Assembly (NCBI GenBank): GCA_009667805.1
Contig: CM019063.1
Span: forward strand, 81,991,877-82,055,876
Origin: Leptobrachium leishanense
Taxonomy: Eukaryota > Chordata > Amphibia > Anura > Megophryidae
Direction of reading: 5' to 3'
DNA: 64,000 nt
Both the position numbers and the translations under genes were made by a program. The notes beneath the pieces were generated by a model. That model saw only the letters and a program-made list of their open reading frames with translations. It made no database searches and had not been told where the DNA came from. Shown piece after piece: positions 11,514 through 24,722 of the stretch (positions are counted from its first letter, which is position 1; every line of letters begins with the position of its first letter).

Positions 11514-12556
11514 CCTGAGGCCATGTTGCTATTGTGGATCTGTGGCCATGAAACAATTATTTTCATAAACAAATGCAAATTTCAGCAAAATCAGGTTCAC
11601 GCTGGGAGCTTCTTACAGATATCTGGGATCTTGGTACTGCTTGAGCTGGGGACATTGCCCATGTCTATTTAGTGGCGCATGGTAGTGGATCATCTGTCAT
11701 ATACCAATAATAGAAGTAATCTGATGGTGGATGTGGTAATAGAGTGCTGCCCTCACGGTTAAAGGAGATGTTAAGAACTGCAAACATATTCTGTGCTCTC
11801 AAGGTCACCTTATTTTATTAACAGATATTCGTGAATAAAATTCTCTGTGCATTTCTTCATTAATCTTTCTGAATACGCTTGCATGAATGAAACCAATTAG
11901 GTGCTGAAATTGTCCTTAATGTCGCAGATATATAAGGAAGGTAAGGACAGGCTGCCCACTGTGCACTGAATCGCTGGAAATATGGCTGATTCTTCTAGGG
12001 ATGCTGTTACCAAGAGCCAAATTAATCTTACGTTTCAGTCTTGTCCATTTTCAAATCAATATGATCAGTGCAGCTGAGACGATCACTTAAGTGTGCCGTA
12101 TGTTCCATTATATTTCATGTTTATGTCCTGTTAGCATTCCCCGAACACAATATTATCTCTGCAATATTCTTCGTCATTATGACAGGACCTCCCAACATGT
12201 GCAAACCTATCAAATGTCGTAAAAATGTGAAAGTCAGTATTAGGTGTAGAAAGCGGTAGCTAATATGATTGTGGAATTTTCTGTATGTAGAAATGCAGAT
12301 TAAAAACACCAATATTATATAATTCATTGCTGCCATCTAGTGTAAATAAGGAGAGGTACATACTGCTTCAAATGTGCATATTTCCAGGTTATGCATTTTA
12401 CAAAGACAAAATCACCTAACAGCAGAGTCTGAGATCTGAGATCTATTATTCTTTGTTTTAAATACTGGCTCAAGAAGAGAATAATGAGCAATCATGCAAT
12501 CGTTTGTTATTCTCCAGCTGGCCGCAAATTAGTATTTCCTATACAGGACCTGCACC
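11514..12556. other. No gene recognised
   Basis: AT-rich intergenic sequence without conserved exons or clear repeats. Confidence 0.5.
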
Positions 12557-12559
12557 TTA

Positions 12560-12731
12560 CTTGCAATACCACAATACAAAAAGAAAGTGGCTCGATCCTC
12601 AGTTTCCTACAAAGCACCACAATTATGGAATAACCTCCCAGACGCCATCAAATCTTCCCCCAGTCTAAAGTCACTTAAGAGATCTCTATTAACATACCTC
12701 GATACAGAATGCACCTGTAAACATGTTACAT
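12560..12731 (+). pseudogene. L2-like LINE, C-terminal end of the reverse-transcriptase ORF
   Basis: Reads VARSSVSYKAPQLWNNLPDA followed by IKSSPSLKSLKRSLLTYL. This is the typical C-terminal block (APxLWNxLPxxI...SLxxFKxxLKTxL) of L2/CR1-group non-LTR retrotransposons. The 3' UTR resumes at 13803 after two MITEs that inserted into it, and ends near 13965. Confidence 0.7.
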
Positions 12732-12732
12732 A

Positions 12733-12914
12733 CAGGGTTATTCAGATAAAGGTGAAATCCAGGAGAACATTTGGAGAAGTGAAAATTCCAGGTCAAAATA
12801 GCTGATTTGGAAAGTGAGATAAATGGGAGAATTTTTCTGGTTTGGCTATTTTGACCTAGAATTTTCACTTCTCCAAACGTTCTCCAGAGTTTCACCTTTC
12901 TCTGAGTAACCCTG
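12733..12914. mobile_element. 182-bp MITE, CAGGGTTATTCAG termini, TA target
   Basis: The left end CAGGGTTATTCAGATAAAGG is the imperfect complement of the right end, and TA precedes it. The interior is a near palindrome (TTTTGACCTAGAATTTTC arms). Same family and length as 45220-45401 and 45426-45610. Confidence 0.8.
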
Positions 12915-12925
12915 ATAGTGACTAT

Positions 12926-13802
12926 CAGGGTTATTCAAAGAGCTCCGAATTGCTTGAGAAAGGTAACCGAATGCTGAAAATCAGCGTTCGGTTACCTTTC
13001 CTGGCCATTCGCCTATTCAGAGAGCAGGCAATTCGCCAAATCCTAGCGAATTGCCTGAACATACGGTGCCTGCACATACGGTGCTTGTTCGAGGGCAGTG
13101 AAAACCCCATGAAAAGCACTGCTTCGGCTATTCAGAGAACACAAACCAGCAGTGAAAGGTTCCCAAAATACTCTGCCATTCGGTGGTTTAATTCGGCAAG
13201 TTTATTCAGGAGAATCCCATAGGCTTCAATGTTAAAAATATTCCCGTTTTAATTCAATATCTAATAAACCGTTCATTATAAAATTCTGCAGTAAAGAGTC
13301 TCTTTATTTATAGATTTTTTAGGATACTTTAAGCATTTTTCTTAAAAAATTTTTTTTTTTATTAAGTTTGCTTATTTTTTCTGTAACAGCCCTTCTTATT
13401 ATCATTCCCTGGACCTCATATGTAAATTTCAGACATTTCCGCTCAGTAGTTTCTTTGCAAACAGCGTTTCACTTTTCAATCATTCACACAAACTGTTTTG
13501 CTAATTTATTCACTGCCTCGTCTGCGGTCTCGGCTGCTTCGCTGCGTGTGATTGGCTCCTGCTCGGGTTTTTCGATGGGTTAATCCAGATGTTTTTGCGG
13601 GTTTTCGGTGTGCATTCGGTGGGTTTTGCGGTTAGTTTTCGTCAGGTTTGCGGTAGCTTTTCCCTGCAATTCGGGGGTCCTGTGGTGCTTGCTGAATACA
13701 CCGCAGGGTCACCGAAATGGGATCGGCAAAAGGAACCGAATTGAAGAGAACGAAAAGTCACCGAACGTGCGCTGACTTTTCGAATCTCTTTGAATAACCC
13801 TG
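12926..13802. mobile_element. 877-bp MITE, CAGGGTTATTCAAAGAG termini, subfamily A
   Basis: Flanked by TA; the right end reads CTCTTTGAATAACCCTG. The interior carries GGTAACCGAA and CAATTCGCC inverted blocks and an AGTCACCGAACGTGCG segment. The orientation is opposite to the copies at 26382, 36664 and 59922. No coding capacity; the TA target suggests mobilisation by a Tc1/mariner-type transposase. Confidence 0.85.
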
Positions 13803-13965
13803 TATATTTCCTACCTATTTATTTTCTGTGTTAATCTCTATATTTGTGTTTTGTTTTTAATATCTTGTATTTTATTACTTTGTATTTCTGTACCTACTGT
13901 AAAAATTCAATGTTCTTGAACCCAGGACATCCTTGAAAATGAGAGAAATCTCAAGACTGCTGGGC
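13803..13965 (+). mobile_element. 3' UTR of the interrupted L2-like LINE
   Basis: Continues the LINE of 12560-12731 after the MITEs and contains the tail CCCAGGACATCCTTGAAAAT also carried by the SINEs. Confidence 0.6.
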
Positions 13966-14079
13966 TTTTATTTATGCCCTCCCAGAAACAAATCCACCAT
14001 GGGATCAAAAAACAAAGTCATGGAATGGAATTAGCTGCAATGATGACCTGGCTGGAGGTACAATCAAATATACATAATA

Positions 14080-14435
14080 CAGGAGGAGCGGGGTCGCGCC
14101 AATTCCCCATTGGGGTGGCTGCAACCACCAAATGTACCCAGCCGAGCAACATGTATAATTTATTTATTGTTCACTACACAGCAGCCTGTGTTTCATTGGT
14201 TAGGACTCACCTTCACTAGAGGTGCCTTGACGTTCGGCAGGTGAGCTTACACTCAAATGGCCATTCGAGTAAACCAAAACCAAATCTAATTGTGTTTTGT
14301 TTCACAAGGTGTTATAGGAATAAGCACAGATGACACTTTTTTTTTCTTGTTATGTTTTATACATGTTGCTGGGCTGGATACATTTGGTGGCTGCAGCCGC
14401 CCCATTGGGGAATAGGCGCGACCCCGCTCCTCCTG
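14080..14435. mobile_element. 356-bp MITE with about 85-bp terminal inverted repeats
   Basis: Starts CAGGAGGAGCGGGGTCGCGCC-like and ends with the complement, flanked on both sides by TA. The arms also share CCCATTGGGGTGGCTGCA. Confidence 0.85.
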
Positions 14436-15282
14436 TACTATGTATAATTTTTGTTTTATTGTTTTTTTTGTTGCAGAGAAATCATTTTTACCAAAAGCAT
14501 CATTGACAGAAGAGGTTCAAGGTAAATGGATAATGGAAAATAAGATTACAGGAGGGGGGGTTCTTCATGGGTCTTAATGGTCATCATATTTATAATTTTA
14601 TTATTTTCTTGGATTCTTAAATGGTTGATGGTCCAACGTCGTCCTTTATGTATTTGTCAGTCCATGGTATTAGAAATGTTTTACCTGTCTTACCTATAGA
14701 TGTGAAAGCATAGATGCTATTTTCTGTAACTTTGTCTTATTCCCAGCCCTCTTTAAATAGAATAATTACTGTGTAATGCCTGCCATGCTGAGGTGATGAC
14801 TTCATCGTTATAAACTGTCAGCAACCACAAGTAAACTGTGTCTTGTGTTGATTTTTGTTGTTGTTGAAGAAAACACTACAGAAAAGCTACAGGATATTGA
14901 TGCAATCAGATTCACATGTAGTGAAAGCAGAGCTTTTTTTCTGGAAAAATAGGTGGGGGTATTCTCACGCCCAGGGAAAAACGATGATTATTATGACTAT
15001 TTTTTGTGTCCTAATAAATACTCCTTTATTAAAAATTTAAGGACAGAGGCAATTTTACAAGTCATTCTTACTTTGTGCGGTGCAGGCAGCAGATAATGTG
15101 GTGATTCTAGGAGCAATAACAGCCTTTTGGTTGCAGGGCAAGGGGGCAATGCCGGACTGCGACAAGAACACAGATGCAGACTTTTACACACAGCAGCCTG
15201 TTTAAAGACAAATGAATGCATTTATACACACAGCCATACGTTCACATACATAACCATATATCCCCTATACCCCAGGGGTATG

Positions 15283-15452
15283 TAGCTATAAAACCCCCAG
15301 CAAAGTGCAGTGTGTGTGAGCATATCAGAATCCACAGCAATAAAATCCCCAGCAAAGTGCAGTGTGTGTGTGCATATCAGAATCCACAGCAATAAAACCC
15401 CCAGCAAAGTGCAGTGTGTGTGAGCATAGCAGAATCCACAGCAATAAAACTC
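15283..15452 (-). repeat. Tandem repeat, 52-bp unit, about 3 copies
   Basis: AATCCACAGCAATAAAA recurs at 15329, 15381 and 15433. Read on the minus strand it is a relative of the 54-bp array at 10867-11045. Confidence 0.8.
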
Positions 15453-15599
15453 CCATTACATATTTACAGGCCTCTGTTCGCAGTAGGGCTGTTTCTCTGA
15501 TGGGCGACTGTGTGGGGAGCTCGGAGACAGAGTCGGCGCTCGGCAGCAGGGGGTTCCTCCAGGTCATGGTAGGAGCCATCTGGGCAGCGCAGCAGCGCA

Positions 15600-16250
15600 A
15601 TGCCTGGAGTCCGTGTTGAAGAAAGGATGGGCTGCTGCATGCGTGCAGGTCACGCGGTCCGGCCAGCAGGTGTTATGGAGTCTCAATAATCCTTGAGAAA
15701 GGCATATCGCCGAACGTTGGGGGTACCTGGTTTCGGATTCTGCGTCTGTCCATAGTGACTCCATGTATGTTTATTTTGTTCTACTCTTAGGAGTGTGAGG
15801 TATTTTTTTTTGTCTTAGGTTGCTGGTTGTGCCTTTTAAGCTTATGGTTATTGATTGCCAGGTGGTGCTATTCTGTGTTAACAGTGAGTTATTCTCTATT
15901 CTCTGTGTTCAACCTTTGTATATTTATCTTTAATCTTATGATTATACTTGTGGCAATATATATGTATCTGTGGCTGCATACCAGTTTCTCTTTCCTTTTT
16001 TTTTTTTGTTTCTGAGCTGTTCTTTAAATAAAATCAATTATTTTTTCAGTGGTGTGCACTTGATTTCTTTTGTTACTATATGGAATCTCAATACCACCTG
16101 ACAGGCCGGACCGCGTGACCTGCACACGCACGCACTCACGCAGCCGCCCGCCCTTTTCTCAATGCGGCTCTCATATAGAGCCAGTAGGTGCCGGTACTCA
16201 GCCGGTACGTGCTGGTACTGAGTACCAGCGCCTACCGGCTGAAAAAAAAC
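15600..16250 (+). mobile_element. Retroelement end with inverted arms and hammerhead-like motif
   Basis: The segment at 15636-15686 (GGTCACGCGGTCCGGCC and neighbours) returns inverted at 16080-16131. Between them lies a degenerate hammerhead-like motif followed by a T-rich tail. Mixed tandem and inverted terminal copies carrying a hammerhead are characteristic of Penelope-like elements; that assignment is inference. Confidence 0.5.
15686..15724 (+). ncRNA. Degenerate hammerhead-ribozyme motif
   Basis: TTGAGAA takes the place of CTGANGA, then a stem AGGC/GCC, then GAAC and GTTGGGGG. Bases before the core (UCC) can pair with GGG after the motif. Core positions C3 and G8 are changed and one A of GAAA is missing, so it should be inactive. 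Confidence 0.5.
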
Positions 16251-16271
16251 ACTGAGCAAAAGTAGAAAATA

Positions 16272-17390
16272 TTAGACATGTTTGTTTCTTTGGTGATTTT
16301 CATCTGAATTTCAATTCATAAACGAAATATCGGCCGTCCGAAATTATGGTAGCACAATAAAACGACTAAACAAAATATTGGAAGGCAAAATGATCAGAAA
16401 AAGTTCTGAAAAAATAACCTGAAACGAAAAAAATTGAATGAAATTGACCAAAAACAGAACAAATTGATCCAAGACGAAAAAAAAAATGGAACAAATATTA
16501 CCCAAAACAAAAAAAATGAAATGAAATTACTTCAAAGTAATAAAAAACGGGGATATTTTTTTTTAACATTGAAACCTATAGGTTTCAATATTAAAAAATC
16601 TCTGTTTTTATTAACTATTTCTTAAACCATTTATTTTTTTCACTTGCAGCAAAAAATTAATTTTATTTATTTTTTAGGATATTTTAGGCATTTTTTGGGT
16701 GAAAGTTTAAGTTTCCTAACTTATGCTAAAGAAACAAGGCTTTTTTCGCTATAGGTTTCAATGTAAAAAAAATTTGCGTTTTTATTAAATATTTCTTAAA
16801 CTGTTTATTTTTGTCACTACAGCAAAAAGTCATTTTGTTAATTTTTTATGGTTTTTAGTCATTATTCGGATTTTTGGGCGAAAGTTTATTGTTCCTAATT
16901 TATTTTAAAATTAGGTTTTTTTTCTGTTCTGCGACCAATTGTATAGATACGATGTTTCAGCACCATGTTTAGCTCCGTAGCTGTCTATAGTGCTGAACTG
17001 CTTATCTGAAACATAGTATTTGAATATGTTTCAGCACCATGGTGAGCTCCATAGCTCTCTCCAAGGTACTGAAACATTTTCAATGAAAGAATATTATGCT
17101 TCTTCTTTCTCAGGAGCCTCATTAGAATTAGGCTCCTTTTGAAATCGCCTTGTACCACCTTCAGGTGGTAAACTGACCTGTGTCCATTTGTGGGTAAGTT
17201 GGGTTAATTTGCCACCTCCATGGTTTCACTCCATCTGTATTGTCGAGAGAAAAAGAGGATCTCCTAGGCAAATTGATGAAAAAAGCAGCCTATTATTAAA
17301 TAAAAAATGTTAATAGTAAAAAAACGTAAAAAATCTTATAAAGAGCTCTCGATGAATCATTAAGAACAAATGTGCATCTCTAGAACAATA
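16272..17390. mobile_element. Probable TTAGACATGT-type element, degenerate
   Basis: The left end TTAGACATGT matches the element at 34594-35573. The right end near 17370-17385 (AATGTGCATCTCTAG) matches loosely. The interior is AAACGAAA-rich with two copies of a TGTTTCAGCACCATG block (16960-17075). Boundaries are uncertain. Confidence 0.4.
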
Positions 17391-17431
17391 GAGTGTGTGT
17401 AAAAGTATATAGAGACACGTTTCACTAATTA

Positions 17432-17860
17432 AGGCTAGGGTCAAACGAAAGCATTTTTACACGCGAACGTCAAAAAGTGCGTCCGAATGCATTGGCGTAT
17501 TTTTTCACGGAATGCGCGAAAACGGTCATACGATGCGCAATTTTTGTGCGTGATTTTTTATGGATCCAAATCAAGAAACTTTGGGTGTCTGGACGTTATG
17601 TTGGATGGACATGAGCAGCGTCTGATGTCTCCAAATCACGCACACACGCCGCTAGTGGACGCAGCGCACTCTGTACGTCCGTACTAGCGGTTCTGCGTTC
17701 CCGAAATAATGCGTTCAAATTCCACTTGCGTTGCGCAGCCGGACTTTCGTGCGGCCGTACTTCGTATATTGGCCGTCATTGCCCGTCATTTGCTGCTACT
17801 GCGGCCGTAATTAAGTGCGCCAGAACGCAAGTTAAAAATGCGCTGGTCTGACCCCAGCCT
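17432..17860. mobile_element. MITE, AGGCTAGGGTCA termini
   Basis: Left end TA-AGGCTAGGGTCAAACG; right end GTCTGACCCCAGCCT. CpG-rich interior (CGTACTTCGT, GCGGCCGTA). Same family as 19255, 35864, 46104, 51783 and about 57555. Confidence 0.85.
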
Positions 17861-18090
17861 AAAACTATCAGCCTCTTCAGTCAGATAAACTAAGTACACC
17901 TCTGCCGAGAGTCACATATATTTTTTGTCATAAGATTGCTACAACGAGAGTGCAGCTTAATGGTTCTGTTTATATATATAAAAAAATGGAGGGAAGTCGG
18001 GCACTCGTTTCCACAGGTAAATTCTGTAAGCCGAAGCTTCTGACAGGTAAAGTCCGTGCCTCAGTGCACTCTCCCAGGAGTGGATAAATA

Positions 18091-18261
18091 TTCAAAGTTG
18101 GGTGAAGGGAGGCAATCGAGGACTTGCATAAAAACAAGAAACTTTAATGTATTAGCATTAAAAAGCCAGAATTTCAGCCCGCAGGGCTTTTTAATGCTAT
18201 TAAAATAAAGTTTATTGTTTTTATGCAAGTCCTCGTTTGCCTCCCTTCACCCAACTTTGAA
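18091..18261. repeat. 77-bp near-perfect hairpin
   Basis: Arms 18091-18167 and 18185-18261 pair almost completely around a 17-base loop. A degenerate hammerhead-like stem (GCCCTGCGGGCTGAAA on the minus strand) sits at the tip. It is probably a terminal foldback of the hammerhead-bearing retroelement family. Confidence 0.8.
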
Positions 18262-18340
18262 TAATATATATATAAATCATGGAGGATGAATAGCGCACTC
18301 TGGAGACTTGATAATAAAGAGTAAATATTTATTTGCAAAA

Positions 18341-18384
18341 GTCTTTACATTTCAGTCCATCTGGACTTTTCTCAAGAATAACTA
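18341..18384 (-). ncRNA. Degenerate hammerhead-ribozyme motif
   Basis: Minus strand: TTGAGAA, then AGTCC-AGAT-GGACT (a perfect stem II), then GAAATG. Core positions C3 and G8 are substituted and no stem I or cleavage site is convincing. Confidence 0.5.
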
Positions 18385-18644
18385 ATACATACTGAAACAA
18401 CATATAAATAACATACATCATTACACAGATACAACACAGACTTGAAAAACAATGAACTACTTAGTGCCAACGAGCACCATAGAAAGCCAAATAGGATGCA
18501 TCTGACCCTCATTCAGCTCATGTGTACCTTGACTTTCTGCCGCAATCAAAGGCAAAATATAACATAACCAATAGCTTTGTGTTTAAAGTCAGTACTAGAG
18601 GTGGGTGCAACTATAAAGACTTCATGTATAGCATCAATTAACCC

Positions 18645-18840
18645 TTTCAATGCGGTGGACGCGCTCAGCGCATCCACCCGCATTGCTACTTCGCTGCGGA
18701 GGACGCGCTTTGCAGCTGCGATCGGCCGGTATTCCGGCCGATCGCACGGCCCCCCGGTGCGGGCTGACATCATCGATGTCAGCCCAGCCTCCGGGACCCC
18801 GGCGGGCACGATAGGCGTCATCGCGCATGCGCGATGACGT
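18645..18840. repeat. Cluster of four GC-rich hairpins
   Basis: Consecutive palindromes: about 18648-18685 (CAATGCGGTGGACGCGCT arm), 18720-18743 (GATCGGCCGG arms), 18758-18783 (GGGCTGACATC arms) and 18816-18837 (GTCATCGCGCATGCGCGATGAC-type perfect palindrome). A TTAACCCTTTC left edge suggests a piggyBac-type MITE end, but no right end was found. Confidence 0.7.
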
Positions 18841-18919
18841 CTATTTCAGGCACCCCCCGCCATTGCAGGGAAGGTGCCTGAAGGGGAGGGGGGGTCCTTC
18901 TCTGACCCCAGCCTTAAGC

Positions 18920-18963
18920 AAGCTTGATGAAGGTCCTTGGATAGGGCCGAAATGTTGCATTTT
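18920..18963 (+). ncRNA. Degenerate hammerhead-ribozyme motif
   Basis: TTGATGA, stem GGTCC/GGGCC, then GAAATG-TTG-CATT. The core differs from consensus at C3 only, but no stem I pairing is seen. An AATAAA-bearing tail follows, as in other copies. Confidence 0.5.
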
Positions 18964-19254
18964 CCAATAAAACCCTGCTCCTTTTTATGCGAGTATACTT
19001 TCTGGCCCTGCGCAGCCATTTATGCTGGTCAGTTTGTGACCTTTGGTGCAAAATAAAAATTTTACATTTAAAATTAAAAAAAGAACCCTGCTCCTATTTG
19101 CAACGTACCCATCTGGTGAGACCAATTCTTGTCTTAAATTGTAGAGCAGCCTGTATACACCAAAAACTACAATTTATAGTGTCAGTAAAAAATGGCTGAT
19201 GTCTTCAGACGGTCACCAGATTTCCTGTCAGAGTGATGTGAATCCTGCTGTATA

Positions 19255-19584
19255 AGGCTAGGGTCAAACTAACGTATTTTTCGTGTTGTCCGTGAAAAAT
19301 TGTGTTCGAACGAATGGACGTATTTTTTCACGGAATACGCGATAGCGGTCATACGTTGCGTATTTTCGTCCGTGATTTTGTTCGGATCATCAATAAAACC
19401 CTTTTTGCGTCTGGACGTTATGTTGGCCAGACATTAGCAGCGTCTGATGTCTCCTAATCACGCACACATGCCGCTAGCTTTCGTGCGGCCGTACTTCGTG
19501 TATTGGCCGTCATTTGCTACTACTACGGCCGTCATAAAGTGCGGCTGCACGCGCGTTCGCACTGCGTTCGTCTGACCCTTGCCT
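19255..19584. mobile_element. MITE, AGGCTAGGGTCA termini, shorter copy
   Basis: Flanked by TA; ends AGGCTAGGGTCAAACT and GTCTGACCCTTGCCT. 330 bp, with an internal deletion relative to 35864-36282. Confidence 0.85.
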
Positions 19585-19599
19585 TAGATAACACCGATA

Positions 19600-20440
19600 T
19601 TTCCCTTGGTTCCAGTGATCGTGTCGAAAGATTATGAATCTGAATTAATTCCTTATTTTCGGGGGACGCCCCATTGTGCCTGTGCATTTTCCGCGAGCTA
19701 CTGCATCTGGTATGTCTCCAAATCTGCTGCATATAGGAAGGTTCCGTAATCCTTGGCGTGTGCCCAAAAAAGGGCGAGAACTGCCCGAGTTAGTTTGGGT
19801 ATCCAGCTGTCCCACACTGGGATCACTGTCCTACATAGATTCGCCTGACATATTATCGATGGTAGAATGTGCCGGCTTTCTAATGCGGTTGCGTCTACTT
19901 GGAATTCTTTTGCTTTTATCCCCCGAAAGTCATTGATATACTCAATGTTCAGCATAATCTAAATGCACTTTTTCCAGTTTCTCTCTTTTGAAACTAATTA
20001 GATCTGTACAATAGGCTTTGAGGTCTGATGTTAATTTAGTAATTAGTTCTTCGCAATTAGGTGCTTTCAGTATTTCTTGGTGGGCAGTTTCTAAATTGGC
20101 GGTTTTAATTTTAATCACTTTTAACTCGCGTCCCACCTCTTCTATTGCGAGAACGTAAGATCCAAAGAACACTTATTTAATACAGCAATCCACCGTCTAC
20201 ATAGATCAGGATTATTACGTCCTATGCTGGGTATGTTCTTATTACGGAACCCTCTCGGGATTTTCTTCATACAAAAATAGTCTGATAGATAAACACCATG
20301 CAGTTCCATGTCAATAGCCTTTTGTTTTAGCTTTTCTAAATCTGATTACCTCTTTGGAGTTAGTTATTGCAGTTAGTTGGTTTGTGTGCATAAAATCTCA
20401 TTCGCCTGTTCATCCGTGAACTGGAGAACCTCGGCATGGT
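19600..20440 (-). pseudogene. Retroelement ORF remnant, coiled-coil protein, frameshifted
   Basis: Minus-strand frames read KLKQKAIDMELHGVYLSDYF, KKIPRGFRNKNIPSIGRNN and LCRRWIAVLNKCSLDL. After a frameshift come IEEVGRELKVIKIKTANLET, LITKLTSDLKAYCTDL and KREKLEKVHLDYAEH, then a basic and serine-rich tail broken by stops. The layout (ME/DELH...PRGxR...W...LNxCS, long charged helices, basic tail) resembles ORFs next to reverse transcriptase in frog retroelements. The family could be Penelope-like or DIRS-like; I cannot decide. Confidence 0.45.
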
Positions 20441-20834
20441 GCGCTAGTCATCCTCGATGATTCCTGTTTATACGGTATAGCAGCCCCAGAGCACGTATTT
20501 ACTGCTGTAAAGGGTTGAAAAAAAGGCACCTGTTGGAATATATAGAGTGGCAAGAAAAAGTATGTGAACCCTTTGGGATTAAATGGAGTTTTGCATGAAT
20601 TGGTCATAAAATGTGCTCTGATCTTCATCTAAGTCACAACAATTTGAAAAACACAGTCTGCTTAAAATAATACAACACAAACATTATAATGTTTTCATGT
20701 GTTTATTGAACATAACATGTAAACATTCACAGTGCAGGGTGGAAAAAGTATGTGAACCCCTAGCCTAATGACTTCTCCAAGAGCTATTTGGAGCCAGGAG
20801 TGAGCCAACCTTGAGTCCAATCAGTGTAATATTA

Positions 20835-21660
<826 letters not shown>

Positions 21661-21727
21661 GTTTTTATTGAACAGAACATACAAACATTCACAGTGCAGG
21701 GTGGAAAAAGTATGTGAACCTTTGGAC

Positions 21728-22743
<1,016 letters not shown>

Positions 22744-23133
22744 GGTTCACATCAGGCAGTGCTTCTTGAAACCAGTAAACCCAAATCTGGTGTGTGTTTT
22801 TAAAGGGCAAGACAGCTTTCAGCAACACATCCAATAATATCACACTGATTGGACTCAAGGTTGGCTCACTCCTGGCTCCAATTAGCTCTTGGAGAAGTCA
22901 TTAGGCTAGGGGTTCACATACTTTTTCCACCCTGCACTGTGAATGTTTACATGTTATGTTCAATAAACACATGAAAACATATAATGTTTGTGTTGTATTA
23001 TTTTAAGCAGACTGTGTTTTTCAAATTGTTGTGACTTAGATGAAGATCAGAGCACATTTTATGACCAATTCATGCAAAATTCCATGTAATCCCAAAGGGT
23101 TCACATACTTTTTCTTGCCACTGTATATATATA

Positions 23134-23758
23134 TGATGACAATCTTACTGTTTTCTTGGTTAGTAACTGTAGAGGATGGATAATACACGATGCTGCAGAA
23201 TCAGTTGTAGGTCACAGAAGAAAAAGCCAACAAGGAATTTAGGCAAAGCTATAAAGCAATAGATCAGAATTCTGTCTGTGTTCAAGCAGGGTCTGAGACA
23301 AGCGGGAGGTCGATAGGCTGGCAGAGTTCAAGGGAGGTCAAGAGGCAAGCGGGAGGTCGATAGGCAGGCGGCGTTCAGACAGGGTCGATGGATAGCAGAG
23401 GTTCGGTAACGAGTAGACAATTCGGTAGTTTCAAAGGTTGTTAGCTCTGGATTGTAGGTACAATAATTGAGCAATTACTCACACTCTGGTGGCTTCTTTT
23501 ATGGGGGTTGATTAGGTGCAGGTGCCGGTAATCTTCAGTGCGTGCAGCGTTCTTCCGGGTGGTGTCATCGAGCGTCAACGCCAGGTCCTTGCAGTGTGTG
23601 CCGGGAGTGTTGCTTCTGCACACGCATGCGTAAATCATTGCGGACCCAGACGGGGGAGAGAGAGGATCCCTCTACTTGTCTCTGATGCCAGAGGTAGGAG
23701 ACCGTGTCTGGGCAATATATCCCGAACTCCAGGGATCTGATAACGGTGGCTCATGACA
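23134..23758 (-). mobile_element. Probable solo LTR
   Basis: On the minus strand it starts TGTCATGAGCC and ends TTGTCATCA. It holds a TATA-like CCCATAAAAGAAGCC and downstream CTATCGACCTCCCGCTTG direct repeats. No 5-bp target duplication was found, so the boundaries are less sure than for 25240-26309. Confidence 0.45.
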
Positions 23759-23939
23759 GTATCTTAACTGTGATACAGCTCAGAATACTTGGTTCCAGCC
23801 AAACAACAAGGTCCTCTAGAATATAAACAGCCACAGACTTGAAGTTGTACAAATGAGAGGTCTTTTTATTCCAGCATAAACAAACGCCACGCATGGCTTT
23901 GAATCACTATTGCATAGATTATATTCCAGCATTGATTAA

Positions 23940-24552
23940 CCTCCCTGGCGGTATTCCCGAGTGTGACTCGGGGTTAAATTTCGCTACTGCGAACGGTAAC
24001 CCCGAGCCACACTCGGGCTGGATGTTTACTCACCTCCTCCTGGCTCCCTCGCAGTGTGATCGCAGCGAGCTGCTTCCTGGATGGCTCCCTGCAAGTCACA
24101 TGATGCAGAGGGGCTGGACCGCAGCAAATTTCATTCACAAAACTCACTGAATACAAATGGAAATGTTTATGAACGGCCACTAGGTGGCAGTACAGGATAA
24201 GAAATAGACCATACATCGTCTCACCCTTGTTTTCAGACAGATTTCAGTGTTTTTTGTTGTATTTTATTGAATATCATTTATTTGCATTATTTTGGATAAT
24301 TATTTTTGGGATAATAAATTATTATTTCGTGTTTCAAACTTTATCGGACTCCGTGTATTTACTATTTTTTTTAAATTAATTAATTAATTAATTTATAAAG
24401 GATTTTTCCAGTAAGAACTCTTGATTGCACGGATTTCAGTGCGTGATTCCTAATTATTAGAGGCTAACTATGTACAAAAACACGTTTCCTTTAAAAAAAA
24501 ATTGATACGCTTTTAGACACAAAATTTTGAAAAAATTAGACCGCCAGGGAGG
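23940..24552. mobile_element. piggyBac-type MITE
   Basis: TTAA is duplicated on both sides (23936-23939 and 24553-24556). Termini are CCTCCCTGGCGGT and its complement. Inside lies a CCCGAGTGTGACTCGGGG hairpin. It inserted in a 43-bp tandem repeat whose other units contain the uninterrupted TTAA site. No transposase. Confidence 0.9.
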
Positions 24553-24722
24553 TTAATGGGCAGCTCAAAGGGCACAGTTTATATAACAGGGTGGGTTAAT
24601 GGGCAGCTCACAGGGTACAGATTATATCTGAGCATGGGTTATTGGGAAGCTCACAGGGCACAGATTATATCCCTGCTTGGGTTAATGGGCAGCTCACAGA
24701 CCGCAGATTATATCCCAGCATC
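24550..24722 (+). repeat. Tandem repeat, 43-bp unit, 3-4 copies
   Basis: GGGTTAATGGGCAGCTCACAG recurs near 24593, 24636 and 24679. The first unit is split by the piggyBac MITE; its left half is at 23918-23939. Confidence 0.8.
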
